Positions 36,530 through 46,513 are shown, counted from the first letter of the stretch. The stretch: DNA of 64,000 nt from Microbulbifer thermotolerans (GCF_900112305.1 NZ_FOKT01000009.1:1-64000), one strand, 5' to 3'. Notes: generated by a model from the letters alone, not told the origin. Program-made: numbers and translations.

Positions 36530-37384
36530 ATGAGCGAAGTGAATAAATATTTTGGTATTGCCGCGCTGCAGCTGAACCTGGCGGATGCGGATAACCTGGA
36601 AAGGCTGCTGGAGCGTATTCAGAAAACCAAACTGCGCTTTCCCTGGGTGCAGATGATTGTGTTGAGCGAATTGGCCCTGCGCGGCGTCGGTGTCCACCAT
36701 GCCCGTGAATTGCCCTCGGACGAGGAGCGCGCTTTCTGCCGCGTCGCCCGAGAGTTGGGCATCTGGTTGGTGCCCGGTTCCATGTATGAAAAGTGTGGCA
36801 GTACTGTTTTCAATACCGCGCCGGTGATCAACCCACAAGGGGAAGTGGTGGGCCGTTACCGCAAGATTTATCCCTTCCTGCCCTACGAAAAGGGTGTGAC
36901 TGGCGGCGATCAATTTTTGGTTTTCGATATTCCTGAGGTGGGGCGCTTTGGGGTTTCCATCTGCTATGACATCTGGTTTCCGGAAACCACCCGCGCGCTT
37001 ACCTGGATGGGGGCGGAGGTGATTATTCACCCGACCAAGACGGACACCATCGACCGCGCGGAGGAGTTAGCCATTGTGCGCGCCAGTGCGGTTACCAATC
37101 AGTGCTACATCGTGGACGTCAACTCTGCGGGGAACCAGGGCGTCGGCCGCTCCATTATCGTGGGGCCGGAGGGAGAGGTGATTTACGAGGCCTCCGTAGC
37201 GGAAGAGGTCATCACTTTCGAGGTGGATTTGGCCAAGGTCAGGCAAGTGCGCGAGCACGGGGTGAAAGGACTTGGGCAGACACTGAAGAGCTTCCGCGAT
37301 GGGAAGGTGCGCTACCCGCAATATGAACCCGGTGCCTTCTCGCCCGCGTACGAGGCCCTGGGTCCATTAAAGGCGCGAGATTAA
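36530..37384 (+). CDS. nitrilase-superfamily carbon-nitrogen hydrolase
   Basis: This 284-residue hydrolase has the Glu-Lys-Cys triad of the superfamily: Glu47 in VLSELALRG, Lys112 in RYRKIYPFLPYE and Cys145 in VSICYDIWFPE. It would hydrolyse an amide or N-carbamoyl bond. N-carbamoyl-beta-alanine amidohydrolases belong to the same superfamily, and the neighbouring omega-transaminase and semialdehyde dehydrogenase would suit such a product, but the exact substrate is inferred. I chose ATG 36530; a TTG two codons earlier is less likely. The upstream region is a repeat copy. Confidence 0.8.
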   Translation: MSEVNKYFGIAALQLNLADADNLERLLERIQKTKLRFPWVQMIVLSELALRGVGVHHARELPSDEERAFCRVARELGIWLVPGSMYEKCGSTVFNTAPVINPQGEVVGRYRKIYPFLPYEKGVTGGDQFLVFDIPEVGRFGVSICYDIWFPETTRALTWMGAEVIIHPTKTDTIDRAEELAIVRASAVTNQCYIVDVNSAGNQGVGRSIIVGPEGEVIYEASVAEEVITFEVDLAKVRQVREHGVKGLGQTLKSFRDGKVRYPQYEPGAFSPAYEALGPLKARD

Positions 37385-37510
37385 ACCTCAGGCTCATCTG
37401 GACCATGCGTTCCCGGTAAACTGGCGCTAGGTTTCCGCTCCCGTCTGTGTAGCATCAGCATAACAACCAGAGGGAGCGGTTGGGTAAAACGATAAAAAGC
37501 AGAGGGAACC

Positions 37511-39952
37511 ATGAAGCAGCAGAGCAATCTGGGGTTTTGTAAGAAAACACTGGCGAGCGCGGTCGCCGCAGTGTCCGCCGGCACGCTGTTTTCTGTACCA
37601 CAACATACGGTTGCGCAGGAATCGGCTCTGGAAGAGGTTATCGTCACTGCCACCCGCCGCGCCGAAAGTATTCAAGATGTCCCCTATAACATTACCGCCG
37701 TATCGGGAGAGGACCTGGAGAAAGCCAATATCAAGGAAGTCTCCGAATTGATGCGGACCCTTCCCGGCGTGCAGTACATAGACCGCGACTGGCGCTCCGG
37801 CGGGGTGGTGAACGGTATTTTGATGCGCGGCGTCAACATTGATGCGGGCGCCCAGGGGGATGTACAGCTGAGCGCAGCGCCACCAGTTGCCACCTACCTG
37901 AATAATACGCCACTGTTTGTAGGCCTTTCCCTGCGGGATATTGAGCGGGTGGAGGTGCTGCGCGGCCCCCAGGGAACCCTGTACGGTTCCGGCGCCCTGG
38001 GCGGTGCGGTGCGCTATATCCAGCGCGCGCCGCAAATGGGGAAATTTGAGGGCAATGTATCGGGCTACTACAGCCAGAGCGAGGGCTCCGAAGGCTGGAA
38101 TCACGGCGTGGACGGTATTATTAACCTGCCCATGGGGGAAATCGCCGCGGCCCGTATATCTTACGGCACGCTCAAGCGCGCGGGCATTATCGACTACGCC
38201 AATGCTTATGTGGTGGACGCAAGCGGCGTACCTGTGCCCGCGGACGCTGCGGATATTGTCAACAGCCCCGCGCTCTATCAAAACATTGAGGACGCGGACG
38301 AAGTCAATGTGGACTACGCCCGTGCGAGTTTTCGCATAGAGCCCAGCGATCGCTTTTCCGCGCAACTGGATTATTTCACCCAGGAGGGTGATGCCGGCGG
38401 CCGCCGGCAGCAGACCGAGAGCATGGACGACTACGAATTCGGTGGTTTGATCCTGGAACCCTCCGAGCGCGAAGTGGATCTTGTGAGCCTGGAGGTCGAG
38501 GTGGACCTGGGTTTTGCCACCCTGACCTCGAGCACGTCCGACTACGATAATCAGGCCATGGCGGTCACCGACAACACCGGCTTTTATGCCAATGCGGGCT
38601 TCGGCTTCTACTATGCCGGTACGCCCCGTCCGCTGAATAAGGCTACCCGCACTTTCGAGGACAGCGCGTTGGTGCAGGAAATCCGCCTGGTCTCCAACAC
38701 TGATGGTGCGGTGGACTGGATTGTCGGGGCTTACTATCAGGATCAGGATTACGGCATGACCCAGCTTTCGGAAACACCCGGGCTGCACGATTGGGTCGTC
38801 GCCTCCCTGGCCGAGGGTATTCCCCCATGGGAAGCCGGACCCTGGCTTCCGGAGACCGGTGCCGACTGGTACGCCTACTGGTGGGGTATGGATACCGAGG
38901 GCGATGTGGACTGGCGTTACAGCCGCCAGATGAATTATGTGGAAACCGCCTTCTTCGGCGAAGTCACCTTCCACCTATCCGATCGCTGGCAGATTACCGC
39001 CGGCGCGCGCCGCTTCGAGGTGGACTCCGATATCGACAGCCTCGCCGATCTGCCGTTCTGGGGCACCGTTGACAAATTCGATCAGTCCTTCTCGGATTCC
39101 GATACCATTTTCAAATTCAATACCGCTGTCGACCTGACGGAGAGTGACATGCTCTACGCCACTTGGTCGCAGGGCTATCGGCGCGGCGGCGCCAACGCCG
39201 TTTCCACCACCGGGCCCTTTCCGGAAGATCCGGGGCTGCTGAGTTACGAAGCGGATACTGTGGACAACTTCGAACTGGGCGCGAAGGGGACACTGGCCAG
39301 CCGCCTTCAGTACAACGCCGCCCTGTTCCGGGTGAACTGGGATAATGTGCAGTTGAATACATCGGGCCCGGTATCTGGCTACTTCGTGGTGGTCAACGGG
39401 GATGAAGCGGTGAGCCAGGGCGTGGAGCTGTCCCTGAGCGGTCAGTTCACCGACGCACTGGACGGCGGCATCAGCTATACCTATGTCGATGCGGAGCTGA
39501 CTGAGGATCTGGTTTTCCCCGGTGCCACATTCACCACCCGCGAAGCCGGCGCGCGCCTGCCCGGTATTCCCGAACACGCCATGACGGCGCGGCTGGGCTA
39601 TCTGCACTCTTTGCGCAATGGCCTGTCGCTTTACTACCAGCTGAGCAGCTATTACCAGTCTGAGACTGAGAACAGTGCCTCCAGTAGTCCGCGGGAGGCG
39701 GCAACGCTTGATGGATTCACTCTGGTCAATGCCTCGGTCTCTCTCTCCGCCGACCAGTGGAACGTGGATCTGTATGCGAAAAACCTGACCAATGAAGAAG
39801 GTATTACCGGGGCTAGAACCTTTGCCACCTGGGGGCCGAACTATGCCGGTAATCAGTCGCAGTGGTTCAACTACAACTATGAGAATGACGCCTCCAGTAG
39901 TTTCATCACAATGCCGAGAACAGTGGGCCTGTCCGCCTCGTACAGGTTCTAA
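37511..39952 (+). CDS. TonB-dependent outer-membrane receptor
   Basis: This 813-residue receptor has a signal peptide ending in HTVAQ, a TonB-box-like segment LEEVIVTATRRAES, a plug domain (about residues 45-170, with IERVEVLRGPQGTLYGSGALGGAVRY) and a C-terminal barrel ending VGLSASYRF, with the terminal Phe expected for outer-membrane insertion. It belongs to the iron-complex/Oar-free receptor group common in marine gammaproteobacteria; the ligand is unknown. AGAGGGA precedes the ATG. The sulfotransferase gene follows after a terminator. Confidence 0.93.
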   Translation: MKQQSNLGFCKKTLASAVAAVSAGTLFSVPQHTVAQESALEEVIVTATRRAESIQDVPYNITAVSGEDLEKANIKEVSELMRTLPGVQYIDRDWRSGGVVNGILMRGVNIDAGAQGDVQLSAAPPVATYLNNTPLFVGLSLRDIERVEVLRGPQGTLYGSGALGGAVRYIQRAPQMGKFEGNVSGYYSQSEGSEGWNHGVDGIINLPMGEIAAARISYGTLKRAGIIDYANAYVVDASGVPVPADAADIVNSPALYQNIEDADEVNVDYARASFRIEPSDRFSAQLDYFTQEGDAGGRRQQTESMDDYEFGGLILEPSEREVDLVSLEVEVDLGFATLTSSTSDYDNQAMAVTDNTGFYANAGFGFYYAGTPRPLNKATRTFEDSALVQEIRLVSNTDGAVDWIVGAYYQDQDYGMTQLSETPGLHDWVVASLAEGIPPWEAGPWLPETGADWYAYWWGMDTEGDVDWRYSRQMNYVETAFFGEVTFHLSDRWQITAGARRFEVDSDIDSLADLPFWGTVDKFDQSFSDSDTIFKFNTAVDLTESDMLYATWSQGYRRGGANAVSTTGPFPEDPGLLSYEADTVDNFELGAKGTLASRLQYNAALFRVNWDNVQLNTSGPVSGYFVVVNGDEAVSQGVELSLSGQFTDALDGGISYTYVDAELTEDLVFPGATFTTREAGARLPGIPEHAMTARLGYLHSLRNGLSLYYQLSSYYQSETENSASSSPREAATLDGFTLVNASVSLSADQWNVDLYAKNLTNEEGITGARTFATWGPNYAGNQSQWFNYNYENDASSSFITMPRTVGLSASYRF

Positions 39953-39988
39953 AGTCCCGGAGTTGTGGGTTTTATCACCCCAACTTTT

Positions 39989-40014
39989 GCCGGCTCCGAG
40001 GCCGGCTTTTTTTT
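39989..40014 (+). terminator. intrinsic terminator of the TonB receptor gene
   Basis: GCCGGC (39989-39994) and GCCGGC (40001-40006) form a stem with a 6-base loop, followed by eight T, 37 bases past the stop. Confidence 0.88.
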
Positions 40015-40071
40015 ACCCGTAGCAACGCAATCTGTTAAGGTCAGGCCAATCGGAGCTTGCGGGCAGTCAAT

Positions 40072-41676
40072 GTGAACAAAAGCGATTTGTATCCATCGGC
40101 GGTAGCCTATTTCCGCGCGGGAGAACTCGACAAGGCGCTGCGGGCCGCGGAGGAAGTTCTGCGTGTAGATAGCGGTGCGATCAAAGCGCGCCGCCTGTTG
40201 GCGGATATCCACGTTGCCAAGGGGAATTTCCCGCGGGCCTTGCATTTCCTTGAGCAGGCGCTGGCGCTGTTGCCGGGTGACAGCACCGGTTACTTCCGTG
40301 TCGCCGTGCACCGGGCGGGTGTATTGCTGCGCGCGGGGGATCTGGCCGGTGCCGCTGCAGCGCTCGACAACTGCGATTTGAGCCGCACGCAAGACATCGA
40401 CCTGCTGACACAGGCGGGTTATATCTACACGCTTTGCGCCCGCTATGACCATGCCCGCAAAAACTACGAACGGGCGCTTTCCTTAGCACCGGAGAACCCG
40501 CAGATAATTTTTAACTGTGCTGCCGCCAACCGCGCCATGGGAGATCTGGAGCGCGCGGAAAGGCTTTACGACCGCGCCATCGCCCTGGTGCCGGAGGACT
40601 GGGAAGCCTATAAAAACCGCAGCGATCTGCGCAGGCAGACGGAAAAAAACAATCATATTGCACAGCTGCGCCAGCTGCTGGCGCGGCCGGGGTTGCCGCA
40701 GCGGGCCCAGGTGCAATTGAATTTCGCCTTGGCGAAAGAACTGGAAGATCTGGCTTTGTACCCGGAGAGTTTCGCGGCACTGGAACGCGGCTGCGCAGCG
40801 CGCCGCGCCGGGATTCGCTACAACCTGCAGCGGGATTTAGCGGTAATGGCCGAGATAGCGTCCACCTACGGTGCCGCTCTGATGGATGGTCAGAGCTGTG
40901 ACAATACACAGGGAGAGGGCATTCTTTTTATTCTCGGTATGCCGAGAACCGGGACGACCCTGGTGGACAGAATATTGACCGCGGTGCCCGGTGTTGTTTC
41001 GGCAGGGGAGCCGGATACCTTCGCGCGTTTGCTCGGCCATCAGGTGGCCCAGCAATTTCCGGGTATCGGTGCGGACAAATTGGCGTTTGTGCGTAACTCC
41101 GCCGCCATCGACTTCGGCGCGCTCGGAAAACACTATGCAGATCAGCTGCGACAGAGGGCGCGGCAGCTGGGCGGCGGAATCATAATCGACAAAAACCCTA
41201 TGAATTTTCTCTACGTGGGGCTTATCCGCAAGGCCCTGCCGGCGGCAAAAATCATTCACGTGCGGCGCGATCCCATGGACAGCTGTTACGCCATCTATAA
41301 AACGCTGTTTAAAACCGCCTATCCATTTTCCTATGATCAGCGGGAACTGGGTGCTTATTACCTTGCCTATCAATCGCTGATGGACCACTGGACGAAACTG
41401 GTATCGGAGAACTTTTACGCGTTGGAATACGAAAAACTGGTGGGTGACCTGGAAGGGGAAGCCCGCGCCCTGCTGCAATTCTGTGGTCTGCCGTGGGATA
41501 GTCGCTGCCTGGAATTCCACCGCGCCAGTGCCTCCGGTACCGCTACTGCCAGTGCCGCACAGGTGCGCCAGCCGGTTTACCGCTCCTCTATCGGCAAGTG
41601 GAAGCATTACCGGGAGCAATTGCGCCCGCTGGCGGAAATTTTGCGCGAGGGAGGAACCCCGGTGGATGTAAGCTAG
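40072..41676 (+). CDS. TPR-repeat sulfotransferase family protein
   Basis: This protein of about 534 residues has three to four tetratricopeptide repeats in its first 200 residues (for example AGYIYTLCARYDHARKNYERAL and RAERLYDRAIALVPEDWEAY-like units). A sulfotransferase domain follows, with the 5'-phosphosulfate loop in ILGMPRTGTTLVDRIL and the 3'-phosphate segment VRRDPMDSCYAIY. PAPS-dependent sulfation of a protein or glycan is the likely activity. The start is uncertain: GTG 40072 is used here and TTG 40057 is the alternative, neither with a good ribosome-binding site. The TAG stop abuts a short repeat copy. TonB receptors and such sulfotransferases are often neighbours. Confidence 0.85.
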   Translation: MNKSDLYPSAVAYFRAGELDKALRAAEEVLRVDSGAIKARRLLADIHVAKGNFPRALHFLEQALALLPGDSTGYFRVAVHRAGVLLRAGDLAGAAAALDNCDLSRTQDIDLLTQAGYIYTLCARYDHARKNYERALSLAPENPQIIFNCAAANRAMGDLERAERLYDRAIALVPEDWEAYKNRSDLRRQTEKNNHIAQLRQLLARPGLPQRAQVQLNFALAKELEDLALYPESFAALERGCAARRAGIRYNLQRDLAVMAEIASTYGAALMDGQSCDNTQGEGILFILGMPRTGTTLVDRILTAVPGVVSAGEPDTFARLLGHQVAQQFPGIGADKLAFVRNSAAIDFGALGKHYADQLRQRARQLGGGIIIDKNPMNFLYVGLIRKALPAAKIIHVRRDPMDSCYAIYKTLFKTAYPFSYDQRELGAYYLAYQSLMDHWTKLVSENFYALEYEKLVGDLEGEARALLQFCGLPWDSRCLEFHRASASGTATASAAQVRQPVYRSSIGKWKHYREQLRPLAEILREGGTPVDVS

Positions 41677-41759
41677 GGCGCCGCTGATTAATTGCGCCTT
41701 GACGACAAAATACCTTGAATTCGGATGAGGCGCTCAGGCGAATTAACCAGAGGTTTCTC
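41676..41759 (+). repeat. short member of the dispersed repeat family
   Basis: GGGCGCCGCTGATTAATTGCG at the left and CGAATTAACCAGAGGTTTCTC at the right are imperfect terminal repeats about 84 bp apart. The internal TTGACGACAAAATACCTTGAA is shared with the short segment near 28712-28760, defining a short subfamily. The left TA (41674-41675) forms the first two bases of the sulfotransferase TAG stop. Confidence 0.6.
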
Positions 41760-41807
41760 GGCAGGATGCAGTGATCGCGGCCGAAACCGCGACCACCTGT
41801 AAGGTTT

Positions 41808-44522
41808 TTAGTTGGCGGCCAAAGGCAGCGCCTCAAACAGTGCCTCTCCTTTTTCTTTCAATGCCATGCACAACTGAATTTGCTCTTCGGTTTGCGCCAG
41901 GCTGCGTTGGTGCCCGGGAGCCAGTTGACCATGCTGCGCAAACAGTTGGCGAACCTCGGCCAGCTTGCCTTTGTCACAGAAGGCGCGGGCGAAGGCCGGC
42001 GTTTGGCGACGCCACTGTGCGGGCACCTTGTTTACCACCTCGGTAAAGTGCTGTTGCAGCCACTGCCAGTTCGCCTCCCGCACTGCCGGCTCCGACAGAG
42101 CCTGCTGGATCAGTCCGAAGGCTTCGCGGGCGCCCATGTCGCCGCTCAACGCCAGCTGCTGGATTTTATCCAGCTGTTTGGGGTTGCGGTTGCGGCCGAT
42201 GGCGTTGGCACTGGCGCTTTCAAAACGCGGGTCGTCCAGTTGCGCACGCATTGCGATCAAGTGGTCCAGGAAGCCGTCCGTATCCTGTACGGCCACGGTC
42301 AGCGCAGCTTCGTAGAGATCGGAGTCCAGCGCTTCAGCATCGCGCTTCCGCTTGTAACCGGTAAAGGCGATGGCCTTGTCCGCTAGCGTTTTGCGCGCGT
42401 CGCCATCGCCGGCAGTCAGTGCCATAAAGCTGAGCAACGCACTGTGGAGCAGCTGCTCTTCGCTGTCCGCACTGCCGGCGGTTCTCTCCAGTATCGGCAG
42501 ATACAGGTTCTGGGTGAAATTGAGAAACGCGGATTTTTGTTCTTCGCCCAAGTAGCTGCCGCGGTATTTCTGCAGATAGCGCAGCGGGGCGACAATCACC
42601 TGCCGCTGGTCCGCATGGGCGGACTGCCGCACTACCGCCAGCAGCTGGGCCTGCGGCAATTGTCCGGCCTCAAAGGCGGCGAAGGCGCTGTCGATAATGG
42701 ACAACTGTTCGCTGGGCGAGAAGTCGGTAAAGTGCTCCGCCAGTGCCTGCCACTGTGCCGGCGCCAGGGTCCAGCGGTAATAGCCACTGCCCTCAGCGTT
42801 GGGCATTACCCACTGGGGGCAGCTTCCGCCGGGAATATCCACCTGTTGTTCGGTTTTCGTCAGCATCAGGCACTGCTGTGTCTCAGTATCGCTGCTAAAG
42901 CAGAAGGGGATGTTCCAGCGCTGATCCGTGTCGGCAATGGGGGAGCCGAGCGGGCGGTAGCGGCGCTGTGCGATTTGCAATTTTGCTGCCCCCGGCTTGT
43001 TGCAATCCAAGGCGATATCCAGCAGCGGGACACCTTTTTGCTCCACAAAAGTGCGGAAGGTTTCGGTCAGCGCGGGGCTGTCGGTTTCCTCGCCGATCAC
43101 GCGGTAGAAGTCCGGTGCGTCGGCCACGCCGTCGGCGTGGCTCTCAATATAGCGGCCCAGTGCCGGGCGGAATTTATCTGCCCCGAAGTAGTTGTCCACC
43201 ATGTGGATTACGCCCAGGCTCTTGGCGTAGGTGATGGCGTCGTAGGCGTTGCGGACATTGTTGTTGTCTGCGATCGGTTCGCGGATGGCGCGGGTACTGG
43301 CCAAGGAGTCCAGTTGCATGGCGCTGATGGCGCGCACCGCGGCGTTGAGATCGTGACCGCCATTGGGTTCAAAGATGGTCAGCGCCAGAGGTGTGCCCCA
43401 GGTCGCGAAGCCCTCCTTCAGCCACAGGTCGTCCCACCAGGGCGGGGTGACCAGGTTGCCGAACCACATATGGGCGATTTCGTGGGCGTGCACACCCAGC
43501 AGGCTCAGGCGCGCGCCGGGGGCCGGGGTATCGCCGACCAGTATGCGTTGCTCGCGGTAGGTGATGGCCGCGGAGAGTTCGGTGGCGCCGCTGGGCCACT
43601 GAGGCGCGGCGACGATATCCAGTTTTTCAAACGGGTAGGGGCGCTCAAGCTCCGTCTCGAAGATTTCCACCAGGCGCGGGGTGACATCGAGAATGTATTT
43701 CATATCGCCGCCGCGGCCCTTGCGCGCGAAGCCGCGCAGGGGGATAGGCTTGTCCCGGTATTGGTTCGCCGGAATCGCCGGCCTCTCCACCACATCGAAG
43801 GGACCCACGGACAGGGAAAGCAGATAGGTGGACATTGGGCGCGTGGTGGCGAAGGTCACCTTTTCCAGTCCCTGGCCCGCCGGTTCCCGCTTCAGTTCGG
43901 CGCCGTTACTGATAGCGGCGTAGCCCTCGGGCACCGTAAGGCGAATATCGAAGGGCGCTTTCAGGCCCGGTTCGTCGAAGCCCGGCAGGTACTTGCGCGC
44001 CTGAATGGATTCGGATTTCGCCAGTACATAGGCGTCCCCCTGCTCTTCCACTTTGAAGAGTCCTGCCAGGTTGCGGTCGTAATCGGCGCTGTAGTTCATG
44101 CGCAGAGTGAATGTGCCCGCGGGAATGTCTTCACCAAAGCGGACCGCGGCGACGCCGCTGTCCAGCATTTCTTGGTATTGCGCCGGTATTTGTTTGCCGC
44201 CGGGGAGCAATGCGGTCGCTTCTGATACGCGGATGTTTTTTCCGTGCAGCCAGATGTGATCGGCTGCGTTGGCCATGTGAATATCGATTTCCACCTGCCC
44301 GGTAAAGCCGTCGCGTCGCGGGTCCAGAAGCAGGTCGAGGCGGTAGGCGGTGGGGCGCACGCCCTCGGGCAGCTTGCCCGTCGGCGCTTCGCCGAGGCCG
44401 GCGGCTGCTTCGGCGGCGGGTTTCTGGTCTGTTTTATTTCCGTCCACTTTCTCGGATGGGCCACAGGCCACCAGTGCCAGCAGCGGGATTGCCAGCAGAC
44501 TGCGCAGGATAATTTTATTCAT
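41808..44522 (-). CDS. M1 family aminopeptidase lipoprotein
   Basis: This 904-residue zinc aminopeptidase has a lipoprotein signal (LLALVAC, Cys20) and the M1 catalytic site: His347, Glu348 and His351 in HEIAHMWFG, with Glu370 in WLKEGFATWG. The substrate N-terminus motif, usually GAMEN, reads SGATELSAA here. The C-terminal ERAP1-like helical region is full length. I chose ATG 44522 with GAGA upstream. It is probably a periplasmic aminopeptidase acting with the CocE-type hydrolase encoded just upstream on the same strand. Confidence 0.9.
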   Translation of the reverse strand: MNKIILRSLLAIPLLALVACGPSEKVDGNKTDQKPAAEAAAGLGEAPTGKLPEGVRPTAYRLDLLLDPRRDGFTGQVEIDIHMANAADHIWLHGKNIRVSEATALLPGGKQIPAQYQEMLDSGVAAVRFGEDIPAGTFTLRMNYSADYDRNLAGLFKVEEQGDAYVLAKSESIQARKYLPGFDEPGLKAPFDIRLTVPEGYAAISNGAELKREPAGQGLEKVTFATTRPMSTYLLSLSVGPFDVVERPAIPANQYRDKPIPLRGFARKGRGGDMKYILDVTPRLVEIFETELERPYPFEKLDIVAAPQWPSGATELSAAITYREQRILVGDTPAPGARLSLLGVHAHEIAHMWFGNLVTPPWWDDLWLKEGFATWGTPLALTIFEPNGGHDLNAAVRAISAMQLDSLASTRAIREPIADNNNVRNAYDAITYAKSLGVIHMVDNYFGADKFRPALGRYIESHADGVADAPDFYRVIGEETDSPALTETFRTFVEQKGVPLLDIALDCNKPGAAKLQIAQRRYRPLGSPIADTDQRWNIPFCFSSDTETQQCLMLTKTEQQVDIPGGSCPQWVMPNAEGSGYYRWTLAPAQWQALAEHFTDFSPSEQLSIIDSAFAAFEAGQLPQAQLLAVVRQSAHADQRQVIVAPLRYLQKYRGSYLGEEQKSAFLNFTQNLYLPILERTAGSADSEEQLLHSALLSFMALTAGDGDARKTLADKAIAFTGYKRKRDAEALDSDLYEAALTVAVQDTDGFLDHLIAMRAQLDDPRFESASANAIGRNRNPKQLDKIQQLALSGDMGAREAFGLIQQALSEPAVREANWQWLQQHFTEVVNKVPAQWRRQTPAFARAFCDKGKLAEVRQLFAQHGQLAPGHQRSLAQTEEQIQLCMALKEKGEALFEALPLAAN

Positions 44523-44634
44523 GGTCTCTCGCGGTTTTGGCAAAACACGCATTGTACCGGTTCGGGAATGGATTGCCGAAGATGGGGACAATTTAGTCCC
44601 GGACGGGAAGAAACTCCGTGTCCGGGACGGGGAA

Positions 44635-46185
44635 TCACAGTTGCGGTATCGCCAGTTTGGATACCCGGTCACTGCGATAGGGCACGGTAATTTCGTAATC
44701 GGTATCCGCGGGCTTTTGGTAGATAAGCCCTTCGGTGTCTATGGCCAGCGTCACCCTGTGCCCCGCAGGCACATCGTAGCTGGTAGTGAAAAACTCTACG
44801 TCAATTTTCTGTTCCCGGCCCACCTGGGCGTTGCGCAGTGTGACGGGGGCGTGGGTAATCAAGCGGCCCATGCCGAGGGGGCCGGTGTCATACAGGTGCA
44901 GATGCAGTTGCACTTCCGGTTTGCTCGGTGTGATCCACATCTCCAGTGTCGGCGTGCCGCGGATTTTCATCCCGTTCCACAGCAGGGGAGATTGGTACTC
45001 AATGGCATAGTAACCGTTGATGGCCGGCATAAAGGTGTAAACGGGAATGCCCAGCCCTTCCAGCGCATCGGACACCAGCGGGATGCCGGTTCCCGCCGCG
45101 GTGTCGGCGCCACCGTGAAATTGGTTGCTCCAGCGCCAGCCGCTGTAGGGGTTGCTTTTCAACTGGCCGTTGCCGAAATAGGTCAGCCGCGGGTGCAGGT
45201 ACCAGTGGCTTTGCTTGCCGGTTACGGGGAAGTCGTCAAACTGCTCCAGGCGATTGCTGATGCGCACTGTCATGTCCACCTTGGGCTCGCGGTCGATACC
45301 GTTGTTTTCTCCTTTTAGATAGCGGTCGAACCAGCGGAAGCTGGTGGTCCAGATATGGCCGCCGTTACCGCCGAGGGTCTCGGTCACCGCGTGGGTTCCC
45401 GGGTTAAGCAGCAACTTTTTCGGTCCTTCCAGCAGGGTGTAGAGGTCGATGGTGCTGTTGGGTTTGAACAGGTAGTCGGCGAAATTGTTCGACAGCAGCA
45501 CTGCGGTACCATTGGCATTGAGCGCGTCCACATAACTGAGCGCCGAACGGCTTGCGCTGAATGTAAACACATCGGAAAGGTTGTGTCCGTTGCGCAGATT
45601 ACTCCAGATCTGATCCACAATCGGCTCGCGCTTGAAGGCGGTGTTTACCAGCAGGGTGCCCCAAACCAGGTTCACGGTGTTGTTCGGATACAGCCCCTCG
45701 ACAACGTCGGACCAGCCGGACAGGGCCGCGACCGCGTCCACTCGCGAGTCCGCCGCCGCGGTGAGCAGTGAAATTCCGGCGCCGTAAGAAATACCGGCCA
45801 TCCCCAGTTTGCCGACCGGGTAATTGGCTTCCAGCCAGTCGATCAGTACCCGGGTATCCGCGAGGGTATTGTCCCCGGCCACATCCACTAGGCCGCCGGA
45901 TTTTCCGAAGCCGCGGGTGGAGTAACTCATCACCAGGTAGCCCTTCTCCGCCAGGGCCTTGGCTTGCAGCAGGTACTGGTGTTTATCCAGGGCCCAGCTG
46001 TTGGTGAAGAGCACCGTTGGATAGCCGCCGTCGGGTGGGGGGGTATCGGGCACGAACAGGTTGGCGTCCAGTTCCGTGCCGTCGAAGCTGATGATATCCA
46101 GGTTGGAAATAAAGCGCGGCGCCGCCCAGCTGTGCGCCGCCAGCAGGGCGCCGCAGAGCAGCGCCAGTAGCGGTGAGACTTTCAT
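44635..46185 (-). CDS. CocE/NonD-type X-Pro dipeptidyl-peptidase family hydrolase
   Basis: This 516-residue secreted hydrolase (signal peptide ending HSWAA) has the serine-hydrolase domain with VLFTNSWALDKHQYL, YSTRGFGKSGG and the nucleophile elbow GISYGAG. A C-terminal beta-sandwich (about residues 310-515) is typical of X-Pro dipeptidyl-peptidases and CocE esterases. A peptidase or esterase role in the periplasm or medium fits. The M1 gene lies 112 bases downstream on the same strand and is probably cotranscribed. Confidence 0.87.
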   Translation of the reverse strand: MKVSPLLALLCGALLAAHSWAAPRFISNLDIISFDGTELDANLFVPDTPPPDGGYPTVLFTNSWALDKHQYLLQAKALAEKGYLVMSYSTRGFGKSGGLVDVAGDNTLADTRVLIDWLEANYPVGKLGMAGISYGAGISLLTAAADSRVDAVAALSGWSDVVEGLYPNNTVNLVWGTLLVNTAFKREPIVDQIWSNLRNGHNLSDVFTFSASRSALSYVDALNANGTAVLLSNNFADYLFKPNSTIDLYTLLEGPKKLLLNPGTHAVTETLGGNGGHIWTTSFRWFDRYLKGENNGIDREPKVDMTVRISNRLEQFDDFPVTGKQSHWYLHPRLTYFGNGQLKSNPYSGWRWSNQFHGGADTAAGTGIPLVSDALEGLGIPVYTFMPAINGYYAIEYQSPLLWNGMKIRGTPTLEMWITPSKPEVQLHLHLYDTGPLGMGRLITHAPVTLRNAQVGREQKIDVEFFTTSYDVPAGHRVTLAIDTEGLIYQKPADTDYEITVPYRSDRVSKLAIPQL

Positions 46186-46513
46186 CGTTTTCTCTCTTTT
46201 GTCGATTATTATTTTCTGACCAATAAACGTCGAATGGTCATGGGGAAATATAGAAGCCGGTGAATCGTGGTTTTATCGACAAAAAGAAAACTGAGAGCTG
46301 AGTCTCACTGATTGGCGCGAATGCCAACTCTGGGTGGCACAGGCGAATCCATCAGCAGTGCCATCAGCGACCGGTCTGAATTCGAAAAAAACCGACGGAA
46401 TTGATTGAGTGGTCTAAAATTGTTCTTTTTTTGTACAGTAAAAACCGGTAGTGTGTGGGCTTTGCAGTTCCGCCACGGAGGGCTTCAGAAGAATCAACTC
46501 GGTGGTAAGAACT
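46186..46513. other. divergent promoter region
   Basis: This 328-base region separates the divergent CocE-type and metallopeptidase-like genes. It is AT-rich around 46200-46290 and 46380-46440, where promoters are likely, but no confident -35/-10 pair or operator was assigned. No gene or repeat copy is seen. Confidence 0.4.

Noticed and set aside
37427-38974. 515-codon open frame on the minus strand
   Set aside because: It is antisense to the TonB receptor plug and barrel and shows no protein-family pattern.
42444-44225. 593-codon open frame on the plus strand
   Set aside because: It is antisense to the M1 peptidase gene, whose motifs and lipoprotein signal are intact. The frame is long only because of the high GC content.
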